Shown here one piece after another: positions 14,492 to 22,205 of a DNA stretch of 51,067 nucleotides (the stretch's first letter is position 1; the number at the start of each line of letters is the position of its first letter). Origin of the DNA: Bacteroidota bacterium (GTDB lineage: Bacteria; Bacteroidota; Bacteroidia; NS11-12g; UBA9320); assembly GCA_018700895.1 (NCBI GenBank), contig JABIUV010000041.1, positions 1-51,067 of the forward strand. Direction: 5' to 3'. The notes below the pieces were generated by a model that saw only the letters and a list, made by a program, of their open reading frames with translations, was not told where the DNA came from and did not search any database. The position numbers and the translations under genes are program-made.

Positions 14492-15793
14492 CTATGTTTG
14501 ATTAAGTCCTTCTTTGTAGGTTGCTAGGCACAATTCTCTAGCAGCTTTATGTTCAACTATTTCTTTAGGATACCTGGGTGTTCCCCACTCCGGTATCCAT
14601 TTTTTAATGTACTTATGCTGCTTGTCAAACTTTTCGATTTGCGTATATGGGTTGAAAATACGGAAGTATGGTGCTGCATCTACACCGCTGCCTGCGGCCC
14701 ATTGCCATCCTCCGTTGTTACTTGCCAGTTCATAGTCAAGGAGTTTTTTGGCGAAGTATGCTTCTCCCCATCGCCAGTCTAGGAGTAAGTGCTTGGTCAG
14801 AAAACTAGCCACCACCATACGTACTCTATTATGCATAAATCCAGTAGCGAAAAGCTCTCGCATTCCTGCATCTACCAAGCCATAGCCCGTTTTGCCTTGG
14901 CACCAAGCTTCATAATGTTTTTCATTTTTAGACCATTTGATTTGGTCGTACTGTGGCTTAAAGGCGTTGCCTACTACATGCGGAAAGTGATGTAGTATTT
15001 GAGCATAAAAATCTCTCCATATCAACTCATTGAGCCACTTTTCGCTCGTTTTTTGCCCTTTTGCGGCTTTGTCACGAATGCTTATGGTTCCAAATCGGAA
15101 GTGAACGGATAATCGCGAAGTACCTTCTATTGCCGGAAAATTTCGTTGTGCTTCGTAGTTTTTAATAATGCCAAGGGTAGTGGACTTACCCGGAAAGGCT
15201 ATATCACTCGATTCAAAACCCATTGCTGGTAATGTAATAATTGGTTTTGGTTCGCACTTGAGCAAATTGTCAACGTAGTCCTTAGTGAGGTAGGGTTTGA
15301 GATGAAAATCGGTCAGTAGAGATTTCCATTTTCGACTATAAGGTGTGTATACTACGTAAGGCGTTCCGTCGTCCTTGAGAACTTCGTCCATTTCAAAAAT
15401 AACGTGGTCTTTATACGTGTTGAAATGTATATTTTGATCTGATAATAATTTGGAGACCTGCTCATCACGCTCTTTGGCATACGGCTCATAATCTCGATTG
15501 GCGAATACTGCTTCAGGTTTGAGTTCTCTCGCTATTTCAGGCCATAAGTCTATTGGATTTCCATAGTAGGTTTTTAAGCTACTTCCTAAGTCTTGGAGTT
15601 CCTTGTTTAATCGTGTGAGTTCTTGATGAATGAACGTAACCCGTGCATCTTTGTTGTCGTCTAGGCGATCCAAAATTTGTCGGTCAAAGATGAAGATGCA
15701 TTGTACCTGTTTACCACTTTTGAGAGCGTGATATAGGGCAGCGTTATCTTCTAAACGCAGGTCGCGTCTAAACCAATGAATTGCTCGGCTCAT
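14492..15793 (-). CDS. phrB: Deoxyribodipyrimidine photolyase / cryptochrome
   Basis: Flavoprotein that repairs UV-induced pyrimidine dimers with blue light. The 433-aa product begins IHWFRRDLRLEDNAAL, the conserved start of the antenna-binding alpha/beta domain. The FAD-binding helical domain shows SRLSVHFRFGTISIR, ELIWRDFYAQI, GYGLVDAGMRELFATGFMHN and RMVVASFLTKHLLLDWRWGE, then NNGGWQWAAGSG and YFRIFNP, all close to class I CPD photolyases. It overlaps the upstream SDR39U1 gene by four bases (15790-15793), an association seen in many bacterial photolyase loci. Confidence 0.95.
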   Translation of the reverse strand: MSRAIHWFRRDLRLEDNAALYHALKSGKQVQCIFIFDRQILDRLDDNKDARVTFIHQELTRLNKELQDLGSSLKTYYGNPIDLWPEIARELKPEAVFANRDYEPYAKERDEQVSKLLSDQNIHFNTYKDHVIFEMDEVLKDDGTPYVVYTPYSRKWKSLLTDFHLKPYLTKDYVDNLLKCEPKPIITLPAMGFESSDIAFPGKSTTLGIIKNYEAQRNFPAIEGTSRLSVHFRFGTISIRDKAAKGQKTSEKWLNELIWRDFYAQILHHFPHVVGNAFKPQYDQIKWSKNEKHYEAWCQGKTGYGLVDAGMRELFATGFMHNRVRMVVASFLTKHLLLDWRWGEAYFAKKLLDYELASNNGGWQWAAGSGVDAAPYFRIFNPYTQIEKFDKQHKYIKKWIPEWGTPRYPKEIVEHKAARELCLATYKEGLNQT

Positions 15794-16674
15794 ATTGTTT
15801 TTAGAGCTTGTTTCAAGTTATGAAGCGTGTGCATGCTTCGAGCTTCTAGCTTAGGAGATGTTACCCGATAGCTGTTGAGTAATGTTGCCGAAGCCTCTCC
15901 TAATGCGAGTTTGAGTAACAAACCAGGAACATTGGGCAGAAAAGCGTAAGCACCTTCGTTTTGAGCGATGGTTTTTACAAAGTCATTCATCTGAAAGGGA
16001 GCAGACCCTACAGCATTATAAATATCTGGAGGTAGTTGGTCCGATAATAAAGACTCTACTAACAGAGCAAATTCATCCTTGTGTGTGTAGGCTGCCCACA
16101 TTTTCCCATTACCAAATGCAGAAGCTAGATAATACCGAGCTAATTTGCCAAGCGTTGCATATACTCCCCCTTGCTTGCTTAGATATAGGCCGATACGAAG
16201 TACACTTCTCTGTCCGTTGTGCAATCCTTCAGACGCTTTTTCCCAATCTACACACAATTGTGCCATAAAATCCATCCCGGCTGGTGAGGTCTCTGTAAGT
16301 ATGGTATCACTACTATCGCCGTAGTAGCCCATTGCACTGGCTTGTATGAAGTGTTTTATAGGAATTTCGTTCTCATTTATAGTATTTACTAGCAGTTGAG
16401 TGCTTAGTATACGCGAGTCTCTTAGATCTTTTTTTCTCTTATTTGTCCAGCGACCACCTATGATTGAGCTGCCCGTCAAGTTTATGATGAATGCCGTATC
16501 AACAAAAGCATTAAGGTCAATATAACTACGGGAGATATCCCAATGGTAGATGTTTTGCTCCATATTAGTTGTGCGTCTGCTCAATATTTTCACGCCATAA
16601 CCTTTAGTTTTTAGGTAATTGCCTAGTTCACTTCCTATAAGTCCAGACCCGCCTGCTATCAGTACATTTTGCAT
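15790..16674 (-). CDS. TIGR01777 / SDR39U1 family epimerase-like protein
   Basis: Extended SDR with the N-terminal NAD(P)-binding motif LIAGGSGLIGSELG, the WDISRSYID segment, NLTGSSIIGGRWTNKRKKDL typical of TIGR01777 and a SAMGYYGDS active-site Tyr region. C-terminal PFQMNDFVKTIAQ matches the DUF1731 extension. The cellular reaction is unknown for this family. ATG at 16674 (giving 294 aa) is preferred over TTG at 16683. The stop overlaps the photolyase start, so the two form an operon; this pairing suggests a supporting role in light or DNA repair, which is inference. Confidence 0.92.
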   Translation of the reverse strand: MQNVLIAGGSGLIGSELGNYLKTKGYGVKILSRRTTNMEQNIYHWDISRSYIDLNAFVDTAFIINLTGSSIIGGRWTNKRKKDLRDSRILSTQLLVNTINENEIPIKHFIQASAMGYYGDSSDTILTETSPAGMDFMAQLCVDWEKASEGLHNGQRSVLRIGLYLSKQGGVYATLGKLARYYLASAFGNGKMWAAYTHKDEFALLVESLLSDQLPPDIYNAVGSAPFQMNDFVKTIAQNEGAYAFLPNVPGLLLKLALGEASATLLNSYRVTSPKLEARSMHTLHNLKQALKTI

Positions 16675-16754
16675 ACGTAACAAAAACGTGTGGCATTCAT
16701 ATTTGTTCTATAGATATAATACAATCTAATGCTTTTGGTTTACTTTGTGCATCT

Positions 16755-17373
16755 ATGGTACGCTATGTTATGATAAATTGCCTATGTATGGTTGCTTTCA
16801 TGAGTTTCGGTCAGGTAGATTCTATCCCCAAAAGAAATTAAAAGTTGAGGTACTCTTTAATGTTACGGATGCACTAGGAAGGGGAGCGGGCAATAGTGGT
16901 TCTAACTCTGTATTAGAGGATCCTATCGTAATAGGGGCGAAATTTTTATCTCAATACAAAGCAAAGGGAATGTGTGTGAATTGTCATACCCTTGGGGCTA
17001 ATTTTAGCCGTGGTGGCGGTTATATGAACCATTTTCACCTATACGAGGTACTGCCAATATAGGATTGGATGTGGTATACGAAGATGAAGGAGTAGGAGGC
17101 GGTAGTTTTCGAATCCCAAACTTAAAAAATGTAGCTCTTACAGGTCCATATATGCACGATGGTCGCTATGCGACATTGGATGAGGTGATAGAGCATTACA
17201 ATAGTGGAATACAGAATACCAAGGAGCTTGATCCTATTTTTAAAGATGGATCTGGCAATATCACACGTTTAAATCTTACATACGTGGAGAAGAAAGCCCT
17301 TGTAGCATTCTTAAATACGCTGACAGATAATACTTTTATCGCAGATCCCAAATTTTCAAACCCTTTTAATTAG
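16755..17373 (+). pseudogene. Di-heme cytochrome c peroxidase (MauG/CCP family), deleted and frameshifted
   Basis: Broken gene assembled from three frames. A signal peptide starts at ATG 16755 (MVRYVMINCLCMVAFMSFGQ) and stops after 25 residues. A second frame carries IVIGAKFLSQYKAKG and MCVNCHTLG, the second c-type heme site, then stops at 17062. A third frame continues GTANIGLDVVYEDEG, IPNLKNVALTGPYMHDGR (the conserved C-terminal peroxidase signature) and ALVAFLNTLTD to 17373. The N-terminal heme domain, about 200 residues, is missing between the first two pieces. The second junction falls in a TATA tract at 17021-17024 and is corrected by removing two bases. No functional peroxidase can be made. 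Confidence 0.85.
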
Positions 17374-17398
17374 TCAAAAAAACGGTGTACTTTGCATC

Positions 17399-17812
17399 GT
17401 GAACGGAACAACCTTACAAATACGTGGATATCACTGTGATGCTTATGGCCACGTAAACAATGCTCGTTATCTCGAATTGTTAGAAGAGGCAAGATGGACT
17501 TTCCTAGAGCCGGCTCTAAAAGAAAATTTTTTTGATACCCGAAATTTGCTCTTCATTGTTGTTAATATCAATATAACATACAAGAAGCCTCTAGTACCTG
17601 CACAGGTTGTAAATATTGAAATTACTGACGTGACCTACAATAATAAAAGTATGGTAGTACGCCAAACCATTACAGACAATCAGACTCATGAGCTTGCCTC
17701 AGAGGCACGGGTGACCTTCGTACTACTCAATAGTAAAACTGGCAAGCCCGAGACGATTACAGATGATATAATTGCTAAATTTGATGAACTAACTGCCCTC
17801 AGAGATGTCTAA
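17399..17812 (+). CDS. Acyl-CoA thioesterase, hotdog fold (4HBT)
   Basis: A 137-aa hotdog-fold thioesterase, predicted to hydrolyse acyl-CoA or acyl-ACP. The motif YHCDAYGHVNNARYLELLEEAR at the N-terminus contains the catalytic Asp and the HVNN element of YbgC/4HBT enzymes (Asp at about residue 14). GTG at 17399 is the start; it lies directly behind a TACTTTG box, like the peroxidase pseudogene before it. The gene overlaps the acyltransferase gene by eight bases, and a second hotdog thioesterase follows, so the three look like one lipid-related operon. Confidence 0.9.
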   Translation: MNGTTLQIRGYHCDAYGHVNNARYLELLEEARWTFLEPALKENFFDTRNLLFIVVNINITYKKPLVPAQVVNIEITDVTYNNKSMVVRQTITDNQTHELASEARVTFVLLNSKTGKPETITDDIIAKFDELTALRDV

Positions 17813-18362
17813 AATTATCGCAAAATGGCTTTTTGAAAGCGTATGGGGTTGGAAGGTAGAAGGGAATACCCCTACTATCCCAAAGTACCTTATTGTAGTA
17901 GCACCTCATACGAGTAATTGGGATTTCATAATTGGAGTGCTATTTCGTAAATTCACTGATGGCTTTAATCCACGCTATCTTGCTAAAAAGGAATTATTTG
18001 TATGGCCTTTAGGATATTTTTTTAGAGCTTTGGGAGGTTATCCAGTGGAGCGTAGTAAAAACACCAATTTTGTAGAAGGACTGATGAAAGTGTATAATAG
18101 GGAAGAACGATTTGCAACTACTATCACACCCGAGGGCACCCGTCGCTATAACGTCAAATGGAAAACAGGATTTTACTACGTTGCTAAAAACGCGAATGTG
18201 CCTATAATAAAAGTGGCTTTTGACTACGGTACAAAAACAGTATTTATAGATGAGCCTTATCATATCACTCAGGGAGTGGATGAAACAATCATTGAGTTTA
18301 AGAAGTATTTTAGTCAGTATAAAGGAAGAAATCCTAAGGATGGAGTGAAATGGCCAGAATGA
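17805..18362 (+). CDS. PlsC-like 1-acyl-sn-glycerol-3-phosphate acyltransferase
   Basis: A 185-aa acyltransferase of the PlsC/LPLAT superfamily. The catalytic HX4D motif is APHTSNWD (about residues 32-39), followed by AKKELFVWPLGYFFRALG and PVER, and the substrate-binding TPEGTRR (about residue 109). The compact size and the WDF after HX4D match the small LPLATs of Bacteroidota rather than E. coli PlsC, so the acceptor might not be lysophosphatidate. It overlaps thioesterase genes on both sides (eight bases before, four after). Confidence 0.88.
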   Translation: MSKIIAKWLFESVWGWKVEGNTPTIPKYLIVVAPHTSNWDFIIGVLFRKFTDGFNPRYLAKKELFVWPLGYFFRALGGYPVERSKNTNFVEGLMKVYNREERFATTITPEGTRRYNVKWKTGFYYVAKNANVPIIKVAFDYGTKTVFIDEPYHITQGVDETIIEFKKYFSQYKGRNPKDGVKWPE

Positions 18363-18781
18363 AATTAGAGATGCCGAAAAAATGGGCATTTAAAACGGAA
18401 ATAGATGTGCGAGTAGGTGACCTAAATTATGGTAATCACTTGGCTAATCAGCAGTTTTTAGCTTTTGCACAAGAAGCTAGGGTGAAGTTTTTTGCTAGTT
18501 ACGGTTATACAGAGTTGGACTTTGGCGGTGTGGCATTAATTCAGGCGGACGCCGCTATAGAATTTAAAGGAGAAGGTCATTTGGGCGATGTCATACAAAT
18601 AACAGTAGCTCTGGAGCAGGCAGGCAGTTCATCCTTTAATATATTTTACCAATTTGTGAATCTTACAAAAGACAAGCTGATGGCAAATATTAGGACGGCT
18701 TTGGTTTGTTTTGACTATGATAGAGGTAAGCCAACTGCCATTAGCGAGATTGCCTTAAATAGCGGAATATTTGACCACTAA
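18359..18781 (+). CDS. Hotdog-fold thioesterase family protein
   Basis: A 140-aa 4HBT protein: VRVGDLNYGNHLANQQFLAF contains the catalytic Asp and the NxxH-like element, and the rest follows the hotdog strands (DVIQITVALEQAGSSSFNI). It is the second thioesterase in this operon and differs from the first in the active-site loop (GNHLAN instead of GHVNN). ATG at 18359 overlaps the acyltransferase stop (ATGA) and is preferred; ATG at 18350 would add three residues. The stop overlaps the end of the convergent thioredoxin gene. Confidence 0.87.
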   Translation: MKLEMPKKWAFKTEIDVRVGDLNYGNHLANQQFLAFAQEARVKFFASYGYTELDFGGVALIQADAAIEFKGEGHLGDVIQITVALEQAGSSSFNIFYQFVNLTKDKLMANIRTALVCFDYDRGKPTAISEIALNSGIFDH

Positions 18782-19189
18782 TTAATACTCCTAGCTAATT
18801 TTAGCAACTCGCCTTTTGATTTGAAACCCACTTCTTTTCGGATAAGTGTTCCATTAGACTTTATGAAGAGTGGAGTAGAAATTTACACCATATCGCCTAC
18901 TCACCAGCATACCATCGGTTTTTTCCATATCCATTTTTATATTAATGAAATTCTCATTGAAAAAACGTCCAACGGCGGGGTCTGTGAATGCTTCTTTTGC
19001 CATACGCTTGCAGGGTCCACACCATTGTGTGTATCCATCTATAAATATGGTTTTACCTGTTGCTTTCGCCTTTTTTTTGGCTGCGGCATAATTACCCGTG
19101 TGAAAAGAAACACCTGAGTTGACATCGTTGCTAAACGAAGATGTGAGGATAAATATGAAGCTAAGAATGAATACTGATACTGATTTCAT
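18778..19189 (-). pseudogene. Thioredoxin-family periplasmic protein, frameshifted
   Basis: A secreted thioredoxin-like protein: signal peptide to about residue 20, KTIFIDGYTQWCGPCKRM with the redox CGPC pair at about 58-61, and DPAVGRFFNENFINIKMDME, as in Bacteroidota DUF255-like thioredoxins. The first frame stops at 18854 after RRYGVNF, just where the cis-proline loop should follow. In the next frame this loop and the C-terminus are present: STPLFIKSNGTLIRKEVG, then ELLKLARSIN and a stop at 18778. One extra base in the A3T3 tract at 18879-18884 explains it; removal gives a normal 136-aa protein. The truncated form would lack the cis-Pro, beta 4-5 and the last helix. Confidence 0.85.
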
Positions 19190-19277
19190 TGGAAGTACTT
19201 GTTCGAATATAGTTGCTTTATCTACGGAACTATTAACATTAATTGTACCAAAATCTTAATATTGCCCCATAAAAATC

Positions 19278-19874
19278 ATGTGGTTTAGTTTTTCGACCAA
19301 CATCTTAATCTTCGTTACCGCTCTAATCTTATTTTTTGTATACAGAAAAGGAAGTATCTCATTATATTATCAACTTTTTGTTGCTTTAATTGGTTTGTCT
19401 TCATTCTTAGCAGCCTTTGGTCATTTGCCCATAATTGAGAAACCTTTGTCGTCGCAGTTATTATACTTCAGTAGGTTGCTCAATTTTGCATCTGTGTTTG
19501 CATTTATTTCGGGCACGCTTATGTTTTTTAACTATTGGCAATCAAATATCATGAGGTTGTTAAACGTAACAGTTTTCTTCGTTTTTGTAACGTGGTTATC
19601 ATTCGACAATGTATTCACGCCAGTAATTATTTACAGTCTAATGGGTATTTTGGTGATTGGGGTGTGGTCATATGTGAATAATTACAATGCACACAGGGAC
19701 GCAGCAATACGCGTAATTTTTGGAATTGTACTTTTGTTGTTGTCAGCAATAGTCTTCACATTGTTTAAATCAAATGATAATTCAGTAGCTGCAGATATTG
19801 GCCATGTACTTGTCTCCCTATCTTTGGTCACCTTTATGGCAGGTTTTAATAAATTGAAAGTATATGAGAATTAG
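19278..19874 (+). CDS. Integral membrane protein (DUF6962-like), 198 aa
   Basis: A hydrophobic protein with about seven predicted membrane helices, evenly spaced from residue 5 to the C-terminus, and short polar loops. Length and pattern resemble DUF6962 membrane proteins, but I base this mainly on the topology, so the family call is weak. No catalytic residues are evident. It overlaps the M28 peptidase gene by 11 bases and so is probably co-translated with it. Confidence 0.75.
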   Translation: MWFSFSTNILIFVTALILFFVYRKGSISLYYQLFVALIGLSSFLAAFGHLPIIEKPLSSQLLYFSRLLNFASVFAFISGTLMFFNYWQSNIMRLLNVTVFFVFVTWLSFDNVFTPVIIYSLMGILVIGVWSYVNNYNAHRDAAIRVIFGIVLLLLSAIVFTLFKSNDNSVAADIGHVLVSLSLVTFMAGFNKLKVYEN

Positions 19875-21300
19875 AATAATATTAGTCCTTACACTAATTG
19901 CTGTGGTAAACATTTGCAGGGCTCAGAGTAGTAATGTCGCATCAGAAAGCACTTATAATGTAAGTGACTCACTTATCATCAGAAGTATTTTTGACGAAGC
20001 ACTTACTAACGGCAAAAGCTATGGACAACTGAGCTACCTCTGTCAGGTAATAGGGAGTAGAATAACCGGCAGTCAACAAGCCGAAGATGCTCTAGCTTGG
20101 GCTCAAAAGGAAGTAGTCAATTATGGGTGTGATCGAATCTACACACAAAGTGTTAAGGCGGAGCATTGGATAAGAGGAGAGAAGGAATGGGTAGCAATAA
20201 GCGAGGATATCGACATGTTGCTCAATGCCTGTGCCTTAGGTGGGTCTGTGGGAACTGATGGACCACTTCAAGCACAAGTAGTGGAGGTGAATGGTATAAA
20301 TGATCTCAAAAGTTATACGAAAGCTGATTTGTATGGGAAAATAGTATTTTACAATGAGCCTATGGAGAAGCGTAAAATAAATACTTTTGATGCTTATGGA
20401 GCTTGTGTTTCTCAACGATATGCCGGAGCAGATGAGGCTGCTAAGTATGGTGCGGTTGGCGTGCTCGTAAGATCTATGACCACACTTACCGATGATTATG
20501 CTCATACGGGAAGTATGGGCTATAAACCAGGTTCACTCAAAATTCCTGCGGCTGCCATTAGTACACAGGATGCGGATATTCTGCATCAGTACATAGTGGA
20601 CAATGGCGGTGCAAAAATCACTATGAACTTAAATTGCTATACTGCATTAGAACCGGTATACACACACAATCTCATTGCAGAGATTCGAGGAACTGAACAT
20701 CCTGAGCAGGTAATTGTATTTGGGGCACATATAGATAGTTGGGATAAGGGAGAAGGTGCTCACGATGATGGTGCGGGTACTGTACAGTGTATGGAGTTAC
20801 TACGTTTATTCAAAAAAACAGGAATAAAACCCAAAAATACCATACGCATGGTACTCTACATGAATGAGGAAAATGGTAATATGGGTGGTAAGACGTATGC
20901 CCAAAAAGTCAAAGAAAACAATGAGTTCCATGTGTGTGCTATAGAAAGTGATAGGGGAGGCTTTAGCCCTAGAGGCTTCAGTATAGATGGGAGTGATGCT
21001 CAAATAGCGACAGTTGCAGCCTGGCAAGGATTATTAGAAGGTTACGGATTGCATTATTTCAAAAGAGGATACGCTGGAGTAGACATTGGGCCACTCAAAA
21101 AAGAAGAGAACAAGGTGAATTCTAACTTATTCTTAATGGGTCTATACCCAGATTCTCAACGCTATTTTGACTATCATCATTCGGATGATGATGTTTTTGA
21201 CAATGTAAATCAGCGTGAGTTAGAACTGGGTGGAGCAAGTATGGCAGCTATGGTGTATCTCGTAGATAAGTACTGGTATCTTTTTAGCACATCTAAGTAA
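19864..21300 (+). CDS. Secreted M28 family metallopeptidase (carboxypeptidase Q-like)
   Basis: Periplasmic or secreted zinc peptidase of 478 aa. Signal peptide to about residue 20 (NICRAQ). A protease-associated (PA) domain sits at about 120-250, inserted before the catalytic part. The metal ligands of M28 are visible: GAHIDSWDKGEGAHDDGAG (His and Asp, about 288-306), MNEENGNMGG (Glu pair, about 336) and ESDRGG, with a final YHHSDDD His. The arrangement matches human plasma glutamate carboxypeptidase-like enzymes, so it probably trims amino acids from peptides. It is coupled to the upstream membrane gene. Confidence 0.93.
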   Translation: MRIRIILVLTLIAVVNICRAQSSNVASESTYNVSDSLIIRSIFDEALTNGKSYGQLSYLCQVIGSRITGSQQAEDALAWAQKEVVNYGCDRIYTQSVKAEHWIRGEKEWVAISEDIDMLLNACALGGSVGTDGPLQAQVVEVNGINDLKSYTKADLYGKIVFYNEPMEKRKINTFDAYGACVSQRYAGADEAAKYGAVGVLVRSMTTLTDDYAHTGSMGYKPGSLKIPAAAISTQDADILHQYIVDNGGAKITMNLNCYTALEPVYTHNLIAEIRGTEHPEQVIVFGAHIDSWDKGEGAHDDGAGTVQCMELLRLFKKTGIKPKNTIRMVLYMNEENGNMGGKTYAQKVKENNEFHVCAIESDRGGFSPRGFSIDGSDAQIATVAAWQGLLEGYGLHYFKRGYAGVDIGPLKKEENKVNSNLFLMGLYPDSQRYFDYHHSDDDVFDNVNQRELELGGASMAAMVYLVDKYWYLFSTSK

Positions 21301-21381
21301 ATCTCTCGTCGTTCCACCTCAAATCTTGAAGCTGTTAATCTGAGATTAATAGCCGTTAAATTGTACAAATAGTAAATTCTG

Positions 21382-21412
21382 TTGTGAATATAACGGGTCT
21401 TTAGTACCTTGG
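21382..21412 (+). promoter_or_regulatory. Candidate promoter of the 248-aa barrel gene
   Basis: TTG at 21382-21384 and TACCTTGG at 21405-21412 are 20 bases apart and match TTG-N(17-23)-TAnnTTTG with one mismatch. The ATG lies only four bases beyond, so the transcript would be almost leaderless. Confidence 0.3.
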
Positions 21413-21416
21413 CACT

Positions 21417-22163
21417 ATGAAAAATGTGCTGTCATTCCTAATAGTCGCTTGTTCTTTGCCTAGTTTGGCTCAATTAAGCCTTAATAACGCGGGTGTTGGT
21501 TTTAATTTTAATATCGGTCAAAGAGTGCCTAATGGTGCATTTGAGGCATTTTTCCCTGAATCAGCCTCCAATATCACTCGAACCTACAATGGGAGTCTAT
21601 CGCGTGTGTTTAGTGAATATAGAGTAGGTTTTGATGTTGAAAAACGCAAGGCTATGTACTTGGAAGCTACCTTATTGCAAGGTACGGATTATTACTCCTC
21701 ATATGATTATGAGTATGGTAACTCCAATGATTCTAGCTATAGCAGAAATACGAGCATAGATGTCAGCAGTTCCTTAGTTGGATTGCGAACGATGCTGAGA
21801 CTCAGTACTCCACAAGAACGAAGAGCTTTTGTAAGTGGCAGTTTTGGTGTGGAATGCCTTGGGGCATATGACGTAGGTGCTGAATTCAATGAGTCATATT
21901 CCTCGAGCAACTGGCGGACAAGCGTAAATATTAATGAATCTACAAAGAAAACTTCAGACCAGATCAACTCATATGCAAGTATTAACTTGGTGCAAGAGGT
22001 CGGTCTCTCTGTAAAATTAGGAAAGGAGGATAAAAACTATCCGCTAGATCGTATTTATGTGCAGACCCATTTTCAAGCTCTTAGTAACTTTACTATCCTA
22101 GGAGAAGAAGTTAATCGTTACAGAACATTCGGTATTAGCCTCTCACTCAATTATCAGTTTTAG
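21417..22163 (+). CDS. Outer-membrane beta-barrel protein, 248 aa
   Basis: Secreted protein with signal peptide ending PSLAQ (residue 19) and a body of alternating hydrophobic strands separated by Ser/Tyr/Asn-rich turns (SSYDYEYGNSNDSSY), typical of small Bacteroidota outer-membrane barrels of 8-10 strands. It ends TFGISLSLNYQF, the C-terminal aromatic signature recognised by the BAM machinery. I do not recognise a specific family. It stands alone and converges with the 1459-aa gene; an inverted repeat covers both stop codons. Confidence 0.82.
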   Translation: MKNVLSFLIVACSLPSLAQLSLNNAGVGFNFNIGQRVPNGAFEAFFPESASNITRTYNGSLSRVFSEYRVGFDVEKRKAMYLEATLLQGTDYYSSYDYEYGNSNDSSYSRNTSIDVSSSLVGLRTMLRLSTPQERRAFVSGSFGVECLGAYDVGAEFNESYSSSNWRTSVNINESTKKTSDQINSYASINLVQEVGLSVKLGKEDKNYPLDRIYVQTHFQALSNFTILGEEVNRYRTFGISLSLNYQF

Positions 22164-22205
22164 TAGACTATGATGCCGGTGCTAACCAAAACTATAGTCT
22201 ACTAA
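22160..22205. terminator. Shared inverted repeat across two convergent stop codons
   Basis: Perfect 12-base arms, TTAGTAGACTAT (22160-22171) and ATAGTCTACTAA (22194-22205), flank a 22-base loop. The left arm includes the TAG of the barrel gene and the right arm the TAG of the convergent 1459-aa gene, so each gene ends in the same hairpin. A bidirectional transcription end is the likely role; there is no strong U-run. Confidence 0.5.

Noticed and set aside
17065-17373. Independent 102-aa cytochrome protein
   Set aside because: It lacks a start with a signal peptide, and is the C-terminal third of the peroxidase pseudogene in a shifted frame.
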